The notes beneath the pieces are model-generated. The model saw only the letters and a program-made list of their open reading frames with translations, was not told the origin of the DNA and ran no database searches. Shown here one piece after another: positions 12,102-24,007 of a stretch of DNA of 64,000 nt. The stretch comes from Thermothelomyces thermophilus ATCC 42464 (taxonomy: Eukaryota; Ascomycota; Sordariomycetes; Sordariales; Chaetomiaceae), in NCBI RefSeq assembly GCF_000226095.1, contig NC_016474.1, forward strand, positions 3,410,001 to 3,474,000. The letters are read 5' to 3'. A program made the position numbers and the translations under genes. How positions within the stretch are numbered: the stretch's first letter is position 1; every line of letters begins with the position of its first letter.

Positions 12102-13144
12102 CTAATAAGGGCACACGGTGACTCCCAGCGTCGACTTGGTCAGCATCAGGATGGACACGATAACGCCGTACAGGCCCAAGACCTCGGCGAATATGAGGAT
12201 GAGCACCATGCCGACGTACAAACGGGGCTGTTGCGTGCTGGCGCGGACTGAGATCGAACACCATTACACGCCCCCCCCTCTCCTTGTCAGACAGACCTGA
12301 AAAATCACCGAAAACGAAACAGCAAAACAAAGTGGGTTGGGAAGGGGGGGGGAGGAGGCATGACTCACCACCAGCGTCGCCAATGATGCCGATGGCGAAC
12401 CCGGCGGCGAGCCCGCACAGACCGACAGCCAGGCCGGCGCCGAGCTGGAGGAAGCCGGTGTGTAGGGCCATCTTTTCGGCCAGGTTGTTGGAGATGATGA
12501 CGGCGGCGACCAGGCCGTAGATGGAGATGATCTGGGCCATGATGGCGCAGAGGCTGGTGCCGGGAGAGAGGCGTCAGTTCTGCCGGGGGACTGCCGGGGG
12601 AGGGGGACCATGGCTGATTGTCCCCAGGAATAGACAAATAGGGGAGCGGGAGCTAAAAGGTAGTGTGTGGATATCAAAGGAGTGGGTGAGTAGAGGGATA
12701 TTAGTGTTGCGAAGGGCAGTCGACATTCGAGGGATACGACGAGACTGGATTGTGATCACAGGTGTGTGGCTGGCGGGCGGCGCAGAGCACATGGTCGAGA
12801 CACAAGAGACGTACGTGTTCTGCATCAACCTGTCAGGGCGGATGATGCCCGAGGAGAAGATGGCGCCAGAGGACTTGGCCGTGCCATAGCTAGCGCCAAT
12901 GACGGTGAATATGATGGAGCAGGCGCATCCCAGAGCCCCGAAGAAGGACTGCAAATACAAAGTCAGAACTTGGGGGCATAAGGGACCGGATCATGAACGA
13001 GTCGAGTGGTACAGACGGCATAGGCTGGGCTAGGCGGCGTTAGTGAGAGAGTGTAGGACGGAGACTTGAGAGCAGGTCGGTTCCAAGTTAAGACACGCAC
13101 CATCGGTCGAGGCTGACGAAATCCACTGTGTCGGCCGCTGCCAT
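12102..13144 (-). CDS. vma3: V-type proton ATPase proteolipid subunit c (Vma3-like)
   Basis: This is the membrane rotor proteolipid of the vacuolar H+-ATPase. Five exons (13101-13144, 13017-13029, 12815-12948, 12369-12553, 12102-12247) join in frame to 173 residues. Exon 2 is only 13 nt and restores the family N-terminus [13 protein letters not shown]. It depends on donor GTCTGT and acceptor CCTAG. Four hydrophobic helices are visible: [56 protein letters not shown], and [17 protein letters not shown]. The last carries the proton-binding Glu at about residue 147. [15 protein letters not shown] between helices 3 and 4 is diagnostic. The motif order fits c (Vma3) better than c' or c''. The loop [18 protein letters not shown] and LCAIMAQ differ from the usual GVGI...VLRPDL and PVIMAG, so a paralogue is possible. 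An N-terminal extension of about 11 residues precedes the usual start. Confidence 0.88.
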
Positions 13145-13568
13145 TGTGACGAACCGGCTCTGGATGTTGCACGACGCTTCAATTGTCTTAGACTCGGGGA
13201 AACGGTACAAGAGGCACACAATAGGATGCCGTGAGCAGAGAGACCGAGTATAGGGGTTTTTGGGGGGAGGAAAGAAGCAGGACCCAGCACAGGCAAGTAA
13301 CTATTATTCTATAACACCCGGCAGAAAGAAGAAGTCTCTTTCTCGATGACTGCCTAGAGAGGGGTCATGGGTGTCTCTTGTGACCGAGCAGCCGGGATGG
13401 CGCCAAGCGAAGCTGACGAGTCCCCCATGGGCGGACACGAAATACGGAGAGGAACGGGGCTGCCTCACCAATCAGAGTTGCAAGATACTATATGCAGCTA
13501 TGTTGGTGCGTCCATGAATTCCGCCGTGCTTAATGAGAATGTATTGGCGATCCGGTTGCATGCTGGAT

Positions 13569-13589
13569 CCCCCCCCCCCCCAAAACACC

Positions 13590-13627
<38 letters not shown>
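13569..13627. repeat. Poly-C then poly-A homopolymer tract
   Basis: Thirteen C bases (13569-13581) are followed after CAAAACACC-like bases by 37 consecutive A (13591-13627). No transposon or SINE body is attached upstream, so it is best read as a simple homopolymer tract rather than a retroposon tail. Confidence 0.9.
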
Positions 13628-13631
<4 letters not shown>

Positions 13632-13761
13632 CAGAAAGAAATCTTCGTTCGTCATAACCGCTCTCGCCGAATCCTGTTGGCAACGAGGGAGCCCGGGGAT
13701 GTGATAAGACCTGGTGAGATGTACCAGGGAGAAGTAGTTGACGGTCGGTCTGAGCTACTGT

Positions 13762-13762
13762 C

Positions 13763-13807
<45 letters not shown>

Positions 13808-13833
13808 TTCCTTCCTTCCTTCCTTCCTTCCTC
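13762..13833. repeat. (TTTC)n/(TTCC)n microsatellite
   Basis: About ten TTTC units pass directly into about seven TTCC units. It is intergenic and a pure pyrimidine strand. Confidence 0.95.
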
Positions 13834-15083
13834 TCCCGAGGCCAGCAACCGAGCGGTAGTTGCTCCGAGCCTCGTAGCGCGAACGTTGGAGCCGCCGGTT
13901 GGAACTACTTGACAGGAAGAGTGAGGTTCCGGGCAATGGCCACTAAACATCCGAGTTTCGGGGTGAATCTCCAGGGGAGAAGTCCGGCTGACCACAAGCC
14001 TTCTACACGGCACATGCGCTACATGCAGCGTAGGTAAGTACAACTATCCGTACAAGTGTAAGCGATGGGCATTCGCCGCGGTTCAGCTGAGGTGCAAATG
14101 CTAAGCCCTAAAATTTGAAACACAAGACAGCAGCAGAAGAAGAAGAAGAACAAGAAGGAAAGCAGAGATTTACATGGATTAAATGAACACACTGCTGGAA
14201 GGAATGACTTGATATTTCAAAGTCGTAGGGAGTAATTACCTGTGCCACGTAACCGTGGCTGCCGTATTGGTTGAGCATGGGCGAGCCTCGAACGCCGAGT
14301 GCGCAGGACCTGCGCCAGGCACGGACCAGCAGTCAATCACCAACCAGGGCTTGGCGCTACGTCAAGGGTGCTTTATGCACGTTCAGATCGGTGCCCCGCG
14401 CTTGTGTTTCAGTTCCTCATAATGCATCACGAACCTCGACCGAAGCAGTTTCTCCCAAGGATGAGGTACCTTCGACGGAAATGGATATTACATCTCAGCC
14501 CACCCGCAGCAAGCGAATCCAAACAATCACATGCATGCCTTTGTTAGGTTGCCACTTTCGAGGCTGGCCAGTGTTTGCACCTCCACTACTCCGTACTGAC
14601 TAGCGTTCTCATATCAGCCCCAAGACCCGTGGCAGACACATCGGAATGATCGGCTCAACGAAACGGCTGCCCCCGTGTAATCTGTGTCCACGCCACCCAT
14701 GCGGCTCTCCAACGTTGCAGCAGGCCGCGCGTCAATATACACTATACCCACATTCCGGGGATAACGGCCCTCGACAAGACATACGGATTCATCACTACAG
14801 GAATCCGTACAGGAACGTGCTACATTTGTTATGCGACTCCGTACGAAGTGCTCCGTACATCTCGCGCTGGTTCTTGTGAGGAGGCTCCGCAGACCGAGAG
14901 ACAACCGAAGCCCAACAAAGGGACTTTTCCTCTACCTGAGAAATTGGAGATTGCGTCATCTTGGGTCTCTGGAACCATCTTTGGAAGCTTAATCTTGCAA
15001 CAATGTTCGGGGGGGTCCCCTGCACGACCTTGGAGCCGCCAAGGAGAGGGTACGTCAGGTCGCCCTCTACGTCCGTACACTAC

Positions 15084-15095
15084 TACACTAGTGTA
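15084..15095. repeat. Palindrome TACACTAGTGTA, second copy
   Basis: The same 12-bp core as at 5934-5945, with CTACACTAC steps on both sides. Confidence 0.9.
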
Positions 15096-15778
15096 CAACT
15101 ACACTACACTCCGCAGTAAACCCATTACCTTTTTCGCTTTCGTTTCGTCTGGGCATTTTGTTTCCAGCGTCTGGGCAGTGCCTCGGGCATTGTCTGGCTT
15201 CTGATACTCGGCCTTCCCCTGCCCGTGGGACCGGGTGTTGCATATGCCGAGCCGCGGCCATGTCGAGCAGAGGCGAACCAACCATCTCATCCATCTCATG
15301 GCCCTCGTTAACCGTATACGGGGTGCATACTCGGTACTGCGTACATTACATACTTACCTAGGTTAGGTAGTTATATCCACGAGACATTTTCTCTCACCCT
15401 CGTCGCCTCACAGCCAATTCTCTCACGCCTCGACCAGACTAGCTGTTTGCCCTCGTTCTCCCCCGTTGGCCACCGATTCGTCCCTCGCTCACTGCCCCAT
15501 CACCCTGGGCCTCGGACGGATCGGACCAGCGGTCTTTGGTCTTGGTCAGCAAACGCTGACGGAGGAGCATCTCGTGCTGTACTGATGATGACGAATGCTG
15601 CCGGCGGCTCGCCTGCACGTTCGAGACACAGCCTCAAGGTGCTCGCCACTCTTCCCAGCCCTACACAGTATAGGCCCGCCCGCGTGTCCTATTTTTGTGC
15701 CTTCTTCTCCATGTTGTCGCACCCACTAGACCGCCGGCTGTGTCAAATCACGACCCGTTTTCTGGCGAGGCGAGAGAC

Positions 15779-17295
15779 ATGAGGTCAAGCTCGTTATTGG
15801 TCGCCCTGGCGACCCTCATCCAGATAACGCATGGGCTAGCACTGCCGGAAAGGCGCCATGGGCCGAGCGTGCTGGGTCTGGAGATGCAGCGGCGGGCTCC
15901 ACGGAACCCGTTGCACAGGGACAAGAGGCGGAGGAAAAGAGGAACCTTGGAGGTCGGCCTGGACAATGAGGTGTGTGCTTGCTCGACTGCCCGACGGACA
16001 TGACTTTTCTTTCAACAACCAACCCACCCACTCACCCACCACGCTAACGCCGTTCGCAGGAAACCTTATACTTTATCAACGGGACCGTCGGCACGCCTCC
16101 GAAACCAGTGAGGCTACACATCGACACCGGCAGCAGCGACCTATGGGTCAACACGCCGGCCTCGGAACTCTGCGCGTCGGCGAACGACCCGTGTGCCTTT
16201 GCGGGTACGTATTCGGCCAATTCGTCCTCGACCTACCAGTACATCTCCAGCAACTTCAACATCTCGTACGTCGACGGCAGCGGGGCAAGCGGAGACTACG
16301 TCTCGGACACGGTCACCATCGGCAGCCAGAAGATCGACCGCCTGCAGTTCGGCGTCGGCTACTCGAGCACCAACGACCAGGGCATCCTCGGCATCGGCTA
16401 CCCGCTCAACGAAGTCCAGGTGGGCCGTGCCGGCCTGCGGCCCTACAACAACCTCCCCGCCCAGCTGGTCGCCGACGGCGTCATCCGGTCCATGGCCTAC
16501 TCCATCTGGCTCAACGACCTCGACGCCAACACGGGCAACATCCTCTTTGGCGGCGTCGACACGGAGAAGTACGCGCCGCCGCTCCTGTCCCTCCCCGTCG
16601 AGTCCGCCTCGGGCGTCTTCTCCGAGTTCATGATCACCCTCACCGGCCTGAAGCTCGGCTCCCAGACCATCGGCCCCTCCGACCTCGCCATCGCCGTCCT
16701 CCTCGACACGGGCTCCTCCCTCACCTACCTGCCCGACGCCCTCGTGTCCGACATCTACGCCGCCGTCGGCGCCGTCTTCGACGGCGACGCCAACGCCGCC
16801 TACGTCCCCTGCTCCCTGGCCCGCGACGCCTCGGCCCCGCCGCTCACCTTCACCTTCAGCGAGCCGGCCATCGCCGTCGGCATGGACGAGCTCGTCCTCG
16901 ACCTCGTCACCGCCTCGGGCCGCCGGCCCACCTTCGACAACGGCACGCCCGCCTGCCTGTTCGGCATCGGCCCCGCCGGCGCCGGCACCTACGTCCTGGG
17001 CGACACCTTCCTCCGCTCCGCCTACGTCGTCTACGACCTGGACAACAACGAGATCGCCCTCGCGCCCACCCGCTTCAACTCGTCCGCCACCCGCGTCGTC
17101 GAGATCGGCACCGGCCAGGACGCCGTCCCCGGCGCCACCCGCGTCAGCAACCCGGTCAAGGCCACCGAGGGCCTGCGCGGGATGAACGCCAAAAAGAACG
17201 CCGCCGCTGCCGTTGCTGGTCTCGGCAGCGGCGGGATGCGCCTCATGGTGGCGTGCGCGACTCTTGTGGTTGTCGTGGTGGGTGGCTTGGTTTAA
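15779..17295 (+). CDS. GPI-anchored aspartyl protease (yapsin/candidapepsin-like)
   Basis: This is a pepsin-fold (A1 family) endoprotease expected at the plasma membrane or cell wall. Exons 15779-15970 and 16060-17295 give 475 residues. The intron (donor GTGTGT, acceptor CGCAG, phase 0) joins LDNE to ETLYFINGTVGTPP. Residues 1-20 are a signal peptide (SSLLVALATLIQITHGLA). A basic stretch HRDKRRRKRG at about 47-56 looks like a Kex2-type propeptide site. The two catalytic motifs are HIDTGSSDLWV (Asp near residue 86) and LLDTGSSLTYL (Asp near 280). The flap region YVDGSGASGDY and the C-terminal YVLGDTFLRSAYVVYD are also typical. The end is small residues then hydrophobic (MRLMVACATLVVVVVGGLV), a GPI-attachment signal. 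Several N-x-S/T sites are present. Start choice rests on the signal peptide. Confidence 0.92.
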
Positions 17296-18089
17296 AATTG
17301 TTATTGCTCCTCACGAGAAAATGAAAGAAGAAGAAAAAGATGAAGAAAGGGTGAGAGGTGTATGCAAACAAGGTTTTGGTGCATTTGCATTTTGCATTGG
17401 GGTTGGCGTTCTGGGGGGGATGTTAATTTTTTTTTTTTTCTTGGGAGATTGGTCGGAAGAAGTGATCGGTTTATTTCTGTGTTAAGATCCGCGGCGAGCA
17501 TCATCCGAAGGGTTCATGCCCGTGCCATATATCATATATGGCTGGAGGGCCACAGCTTTGTAACAATATATGCAAAGGGGTCCGGGTCCGGGGCGGTTTG
17601 TTGTTCGATTGATTCCCTGGCTCGGTCACCCTGGAATTGTGAGGGCGTGACGATGCGTTCCCGGGCACAGAATCGAGTTTATGGTGTATTTCTACAGAAT
17701 ACGGAATTTGCATGCTTTGGTGTCTTTCTAGAGACTCCTATCAAAGAAACTCGTCGTCTGCATCGCAGCTTTTTCCCAGCAACCCACGCCTGTCTTCCCC
17801 CTCCAATTCAATTGAACTGGTTGCACCAATCTGCCTTACGAGTCACGGGGTACTCTGACAAGGCATCCAGTCTGTGATGCACGGTAACTATCCGTATCCA
17901 CGTGACTCCGTGTCTGGCAGACGCGTCTGCCTACACTAGTCCCAGAGTTGCGGCCATTTAGAGAACCCCACATTCGCTTGATCGCCTGCTTTTATGTATG
18001 TACTCCGTACGAACGCAGTCGGAAAGATAACTGTGTTTTTCTCTCTCTAACAACAATATTCAACGCCAACACCACCGGCATTCAGCAAG
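17296..18089. other. Spacer between protease and RAE1
   Basis: No gene was seen. A T-run lies at about 17428-17439 in the protease 3' flank, TACACTAG near 17930, and TATGTATGTACTCCGTACG at about 17993-18011 immediately upstream of RAE1. A CT-rich leader (TTTTTCTCTCTCTAACAACAA) precedes the RAE1 ATG. Confidence 0.5.
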
Positions 18090-19432
18090 ATGGCATTCGG
18101 AAACGGCAGCACCCTTAGCTCTGCAGCCAAGGGTATGCTAGACAAGGATGTTGTCTTGCCCGGCGGTCCCGAAGACACCATCTCAGCGTTGCGCTGGTCG
18201 CCCGTGGCCAACCACTTGGCGGCCGCGTCCTGGGATGGCAAAGTCTACGTCTATGATGCTACCAACTCGACTTCGACCGACACCATCAAGGGCGTCGCCG
18301 CCATCACTGTCGGCTCCCCCGTCCTCGACTGCGATTTCAGCAAGGTAAGTCCGCGATGAGTCTAATCCCGCAGCTTCCCGATCGATCGAGGACCATGTTC
18401 CGATCTCTTTTCCTCTTTCGCCGACGAACAAATACGAACGGTTCCAAATAAAATAGGCAAGTTTCCAAGCTAGCTATCCATGCGTGGCAGCCATTGGAAC
18501 ATTGATTTCTAATCCCTAGGAACAGGACGGAACCGTCGCTGCGGGCGCCGCAGCAGACAAGAAGATACATCTCATGGACCTCAACTCGAGCCAAACCATG
18601 ACGCTCGAGGCACACACGTCGCCCGTCCGCGCCGTCCGCTTCGTCCAAGTCCCCTCGGCCAACGCCCCCATCATCGCCTCGGGCTCCTGGGACAGGACGG
18701 TGCGGTACTGGGACATGCGCCAGCCGCAACCCATTGGCGCTCTCCAGCTGCCCGAGCGCGTCTACTCCATGGACGCCTCCGGCCCGCTGCTTGCCGCCGC
18801 CACGGCCGACAACCACATCCACCTCGTCAACCTGCACGGCAACCCGCTCCAGCTGTCCAAGTCGGTCAAGTCGCCCCTCACCCACCAGACGACTTCCGTC
18901 TCGGTCAGCGCGGACGGTTCCCGCTGGGCGATCGGCGGTATCGACGGCCGCTCTGCCGCCCAAGTCGTCGATGAGAAGGATAAGAGGTATGTTAAAACCC
19001 TCCCCCACACCCCGATCAATAATAATATCCCATGAGAAAGTTTTTCCTGGTCGCTGACACACACACACTCTCTCTCCCCTATCCAGCCTCGACAACCTGC
19101 AGTTCAAGTGCCACCGCGAGCCCCACCCCACCAAGAAGGGCCACACGGACGTCTACGCCGTCAACGCGGTCGCCTACTCGCCCGCCCACAAGGACGTGCT
19201 CGCCACGGCCGGGTCCGACGGCACCTACTGCGTCTGGGACGTGCGCAAGCGCCAGCGCCTCCGCTCCTTCCCCAAGCTCGCCGGTCCCGTCACGGCCCTC
19301 GCCTTCGCCCGCGACGGCATGGCCCTGGCCTACGCCGTCGGCTACGACTGGGCCAGGGGCTACCAGCACAACAGCGTCACGGCCGAGCGGAAGGTCGTCC
19401 TGCACCGGTTTGCCGAGGCCGTGAAGAAATGA
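18090..19432 (+). CDS. rae1: mRNA export factor Rae1/Gle2, WD40 protein
   Basis: Rae1 is a seven-bladed WD40 propeller that binds Nup98 at the nuclear pore and works in poly(A) RNA export and mitotic checkpoint functions. Exons 18090-18344, 18520-18986 and 19087-19432 give 355 residues, close to the usual 350-370. Introns have donors GTAAGT and GTATGT. Family signatures include EDTISALRWSP, HLAAASWDGKVYVYD, LEAHTSPVRAVRF, ASGSWDRTVRYWDMR and GGIDGRSAAQ. FKCHRE, the VYAVNAVAYSP blade, TAGSDGTYCVWD and GYDWARGYQ are also present. The intron 2 splice (AG|C) restores DKRSLDNLQFKCHR. It converges on the PUF3 gene, 1.5 kb away. The identification is strong because the RSAAQ and SFKCHR-like motifs are specific to Rae1. 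Confidence 0.95.
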
Positions 19433-20909
19433 AAAAAAGGAATGGAGGAACAAAGACGGGTTGGGAAATTGTATTCTTTTTTGCGGAGGACCATTTGTTG
19501 GGAGACAATGACGGGGGGGACCTGAACGGGGCGAAGAGACCATGGAAGGTCATGGTCAACAAATCAATCAATCGCTGCCTGAACCAAAGAGCATAAAATG
19601 CTCTACCGAAGGAGGGATACCATAGGGCCTGTAACTGGACGATTACGGCTTTTTCGTGGTGGGATTTTCGCGGTTTCTATTCTCATTTGCGAGGAAGCCT
19701 GGAAGCGTCACCGGATGTTATCATTGGGATCTGTCATTGGAGACACTCTGGGTGTTGACAGCGGGTCAGGAGCAAGATTTCTTCTGTCATTGGGGAAAGT
19801 GAAGGAGGGAAATATATCTGGCAGATGAAAGACCGATACGCCCTGGGTAACCGGCATTGTGGGATGACGGAGATCATGTTACCTCATTTCTTTGCCTTTG
19901 TTTGGAGCGTCATGGAAACTCAGGCAGAGATCAATACATCAGGTTCCCAGTCTCTCGTAATACATGTGCACCTTCCAGGAATACGGCTGTGGACTTTCCG
20001 TTAGCTCCGAGCCTTCGAACGGCGGACGATACGCCCCCCCGGGGGGGGGGGGGGGGTTGGTCAAGTTGTCAGTTAGGGTGCCTGTCACTTCCTGGAATGT
20101 TCATGTCATGGCTTCAGAGGAATATGCCATTGCATCCCAATGGTTCATCATCACTTGCATATCGGACCAGAGCGGGTTCTCTCCCTCGATGCCAATTCAG
20201 GCATGATACAAGTGGGACGGAAGAAAAAAAAATGAACGAGCAAAAGAACAGGCCCAAGACAAAAAATATGTTGCGCTATGTTAATGATGATCTGACAACA
20301 GTTCCATCCCTGTGCCCCGTTTCCCCTTTCCGAAACCCGTCCCTGACGCCTTCGCTTTTGCCCGACCGACAGCCTTCATTACATACGAGAATCAATTCTG
20401 AGAGAAAAAGACCCAGTAACCGATAGACGTCCTTCACAACTAGACTACGATGAGGACCCCGGGGTGAGGTATCCGTCCAGTCCCGTCCAGCCCAATACAT
20501 ACGCGAAACCCCAGTACTGATCCAGCCGTCGTGAAACGAACAATCGTTCCGTGTGCGTATTTGTGCATGACAGAAAATGAACACATGCTGTCTCCTTCCA
20601 TTTATTACCTTGCCATTCTTTGCAGGAGCGGGAGATAAGGGGAAATGGAAATAAAAATGAGAAAATTGACCGTGTCGTCATGACGCAATGCCCACTTGGG
20701 TGCCAGCTTCGAACAGGCCAGGAACTAACAGGACAACGCATGGCAAAATAGACTGTGTCCGTTGTCGCTGATATTGCTTCTGTGCCGGTTTCCCATGAGA
20801 TTAAAAACGATCTATCCCGAAAAAGTCCGGTGTGGAGAACACGAAGTGAAGCGGGCCACCAAGGAGCCCGATGAATGATGAATCCCTCACGTGTCTGGTT
20901 TCAGCACTG
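19433..20909. other. Spacer between convergent RAE1 and PUF3
   Basis: Only 3' flanks are expected here and no gene was seen. A C7G16 block lies at 20034-20056, which could form a hairpin or G-quadruplex. Several A-rich patches (19431-19439, 20224-20232, 20252-20270) may include polyadenylation regions of both genes. Confidence 0.5.
20034..20056. repeat. C7G16 homopolymer block
   Basis: Seven C are followed directly by sixteen G, between the convergent RAE1 and PUF3 genes. Confidence 0.9.
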
Positions 20910-23900
20910 CTATGAACCGTGAGAAGCGGCTTCTTTGCTGGCTGGCTGCCCATTGGCATGGTCGACAGCCTCCCCATTCAAGAATGGTGGGCTGCTCGAC
21001 GGGGTGCTTAGTGGGCTGTTAGGATCCATGGTCAAGTTTGGGGTTGGCGCGGCCGATTGGACATCGACGTGCAACCCAGGTGATGTTGGTGCTGAAGAGG
21101 ATGGGGTAGGAGTGTTGCTGGCAGCTGCAGATGCGGGGACTTGGGACTCGGCGACCAGACGCTCCATGGCTTCGATCTGCTTGCTGGTGGCCCCAGACTT
21201 TCTGAGAGACTGGAGGTGCGATGCCAGCTTGTTGACCAGCACCATCCGGTCTTGGCCCTGGAGTGCCTTGACGAGTTTTTCTTCGGCTCACGTCAGCAGG
21301 AGCGCGTCCTAAGCGGTCGGGGGAGAGCTTACGAATTACGTAGTTTCCAAACTGGTCCTTCATCAACTGGAACAGGGGGCTGTTGGGCTCCTCTCCCATC
21401 AGCTTGTCCCTGATGGCCCGTTGTTCTTCCGGAGTACCAAGCATTATGCACTTTTCCACCACGTTCGACGCGTTTTTGTGCCTTGAGAGCATCAGGAGCT
21501 GGGGCGTGACGACTCCGATCATCTTTGCGCGGTCCTCGGGCCGTCCTTTCTCGAGGACGTGCTGGATGACGTAGTTGCCGTACATATCCGTCACCAACGA
21601 TTGGGCGCTGTTGTGCAGCTCCACCATCAATGCGGCCTTGTCTGCTTCGGTTCCGTGCTCTAAGATCCTCTGAATGACCCGGCATCCAAATTGGTGAGAA
21701 GCGAGCTCGTAGACGCGGCCCTTGAAACCCGTCATTATGAAGTCGATGTGTTCGCGGGGCACCAGAACGATGGCCTGCTGAATCACATGGTTTCCGTGCT
21801 GGTCCTTGGCGACTTTGAGAAGGTCCGATTCCAGTTCCTTCACTAGCTCGGTCTGCTGCTCGACCAGTACATGTTCGAGGGCCTGCTTCGTTGTTAGTCC
21901 TGGGCATATCAAGCCAAGATGTAGGGAGTTGTAGGGAGTGCTCACCTTTTGGACTACCCGGCAGGCATACGGCTGCATTGATAGGTCGACTACCTTGCCT
22001 TTCATGGCACTAGCCAGGACTTTCTTTTGGACCTGATCTCCATACTCGAACAGCTTCTGCATCACGTAATTGCCAAATACGTCTTTCATCAGCTGGATTG
22101 CGTTCTTCTCGATCTCCGCGAAGACCTGATCCCTCTCATCGCTATTGGCCGTCTCGAGCTTCTGCTGTATGAAGCGGGATGCTTGTTGATCACCGCTGAA
22201 CTCGACAATGTGACCCCAAATGTCCTACGAGCTGTTAGTCAATACGTGCTGTCCCCTAGTTGATACACCGACTGGTGGCGGATAGATTGTCCTCACTTTG
22301 AGCTCCCAGCGTTTTGATTTAGGGCTGTGCTTGAACTCGTGAAGGAGGGCGCTTCGGAAGCTGTTTCCCGGCGCCTGGTCCCTCATTGGACGAGTCGGAA
22401 CTCCAGGAAGACCAAGGCCGTAAGGCGGAAGAGCAAGGCCGTATGCCCCCATTGTTCTCGGGTCGCCGTACTGTGCGTAGGCGGCCTGGATTGGCGAGAA
22501 GTTTTGCTGGTAGAAGAGGTTGTTGAAGAAAGAGGTTGCCGGCTGCTGAACGAAGGCATCGCCAAGCCCTCGCCGAGCGAGCTCCGCAGGCATCCTCGGG
22601 TCCCGCGATGTCGGTCGCGACCATGCATCGCTAGGCTGTGGAGTTGCCGCGAAGCCCCTGGGGCTGTTCAATCCACCACCAGCACGGTAAGCGCTCCCCG
22701 CTGGCGAGTTCCGGCCGGTTATGGAGCCTCGCTTATCGAGACCGGAGCCGTTGGCGTACGTGTTTTTCACATAGCCGTTGTCGTACCCTTGCCCGTTCTC
22801 CCATGACTGCGAGCCGGGGTTGAACTGGAAGTTCTGGGCACCATTGTCATAGGGCAGTGCGTCTTGTAAGCCATTCGTGGACCCGTTGGGAGCATTATCA
22901 AGCGCCATCATCCCCAACGATTCCACTAACTGGGCATGATTTTGGCGCTCGGCACTCTGATCGAAGCCCATGTTGTGATGTGTTGACAGCGTGGAGCCGG
23001 CGAGAGACGGCCGATGAGAATGATACCCAGGAGCCGCGGATCCGTATATGTCGTTGAGGTTGAAAGCGTTGGTCTGCCCAGGGGCGTCCGAGCCGGCGAG
23101 TCCGGATATCGACTTGCGTGAAGGTCCGCTTCCAACTGCGTTTAGGGATGGGTCATGCGCCTGGCGTGGGGCGCCTATTGCGCGCGGTGCGAACGTATTG
23201 TCGAACTTCCGCTCCATGTTCGTAAAATGTTCTCCGTCTCCCTCTTCCGCGTAGCCTGGGAACCCAAGAGGGTACTTGAAGTTGCCGTTAGAGGAATCCA
23301 CCGTCGTCGTAGCTGGGGGCTTCGAGCCGACCGGAGCCCTCTGGGCCATGGTCGGCGCGCCCGGGAAGAGTCGAGAGAGACCGCCATTGGTATCGTTGGT
23401 GGAGGCCTCGGATTTGCTTCGCGGCGATGTGTTACCCGAGAGGCTGCGTGTTTGTGTGGTATCGGCGGCCGGATTCCAGTAGGCAGACGAGCCCCAGGTG
23501 TCAAGGTCGGCGACGGAAGTGAGGGCAGCGGAGCCTAAGCCAACAGTGCCGAACGGATTCATCGCATCTGTGAAGCTGTTAGTCGGCGGGCCCGCAGCTT
23601 GTGGCAGCACCCCGCGTGCAGACACACCTCTGGGCGTCGCCACGGGCCGGGTATTGGCAAAGCTTCCAGGAGTGCTGTTGTTCCATGGCCTTGACGGTGG
23701 CAAGCCCGAGAGGATTGTGTTTCCTAACCCTTGTTGTGGGTTGTGGTCCCCGAGCCCTTGCTGCGAGCCGTGACTTCCGTTAGGCATGCCGGTGTAATCG
23801 GTAAGCCGACTGCGTCGTGACTATGAGGGTAGTTCCAAAAAGTCAGTTTGCGGAAATACTTGTTAAAAGGCGTGATGGGTTCGGGGGTGTGCTGGGGGAA

Positions 23901-24007
23901 GCAAGGGACACGACTAATCGTCACGATGTGATTTGGCAGACTGCCTTTCGAAGCAATAACATAGGGGGATGGCTTTCGAAGCGGTGTTCACGTACATTAG
24001 CCGCCAT
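20910..24007 (-). CDS. puf3: Pumilio-family RNA-binding protein, PUF3-like
   Basis: This is a PUF-family repressor/regulator of mRNAs. Yeast Puf3 controls mRNAs for mitochondrial proteins. Exons 23996-24007, 22297-23820, 21946-22224, 21333-21882 and 20910-21280 join in frame to 911 residues. The first coding exon is only 12 nt (ATG GCG GCT AAT) before donor GTACGT. It joins at a CATAG acceptor with a CTGAC branch point to SRRSRLTDYTGMPNG. If that exon is wrong, translation starts at 23787. Residues 1-490 are Gly/Ser/Asn/Pro-rich and disordered. The Pumilio domain spans about 495-815: KRWELKDIWGHIVEF, SRFIQQKLE, DVFGNYVMQKLFE, YACRVVQKALEHV, HGNHVIQQ, FGCRVIQRILEHG, YGNYVIQHVLE, NASNVVEKCI and FGNYVIQKL. 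The repeats carry the usual RNA-contacting triplets such as N-Y-Q and C-R-Q. A Ser/Thr/Pro tail ends the protein. Confidence 0.92.

Larger units (their letters stand above)
13145..15778. other. 2.6-kb spacer with microsatellites
   Basis: No gene could be supported. The spacer holds both promoters of the divergent V-ATPase and protease genes. It contains a C-run (13569-13581) followed by an A-run (13591-13627), a TTTC/TTCC microsatellite (13762-13833), a GAA-rich patch near 14142-14158, a TACTCCGTA copy at 14587, TCCGTAC steps at about 14805-14860, and the palindrome TACACTAGTGTA at 15084-15095. ACCTAGGTTAGGTAG lies near 15357. Confidence 0.55.

Noticed and set aside
13569-13627. Poly-A tract as a possible retroposon tail
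   Set aside because: No SINE/LINE body, no target-site duplication and no reverse-transcriptase-like frame adjoin it.
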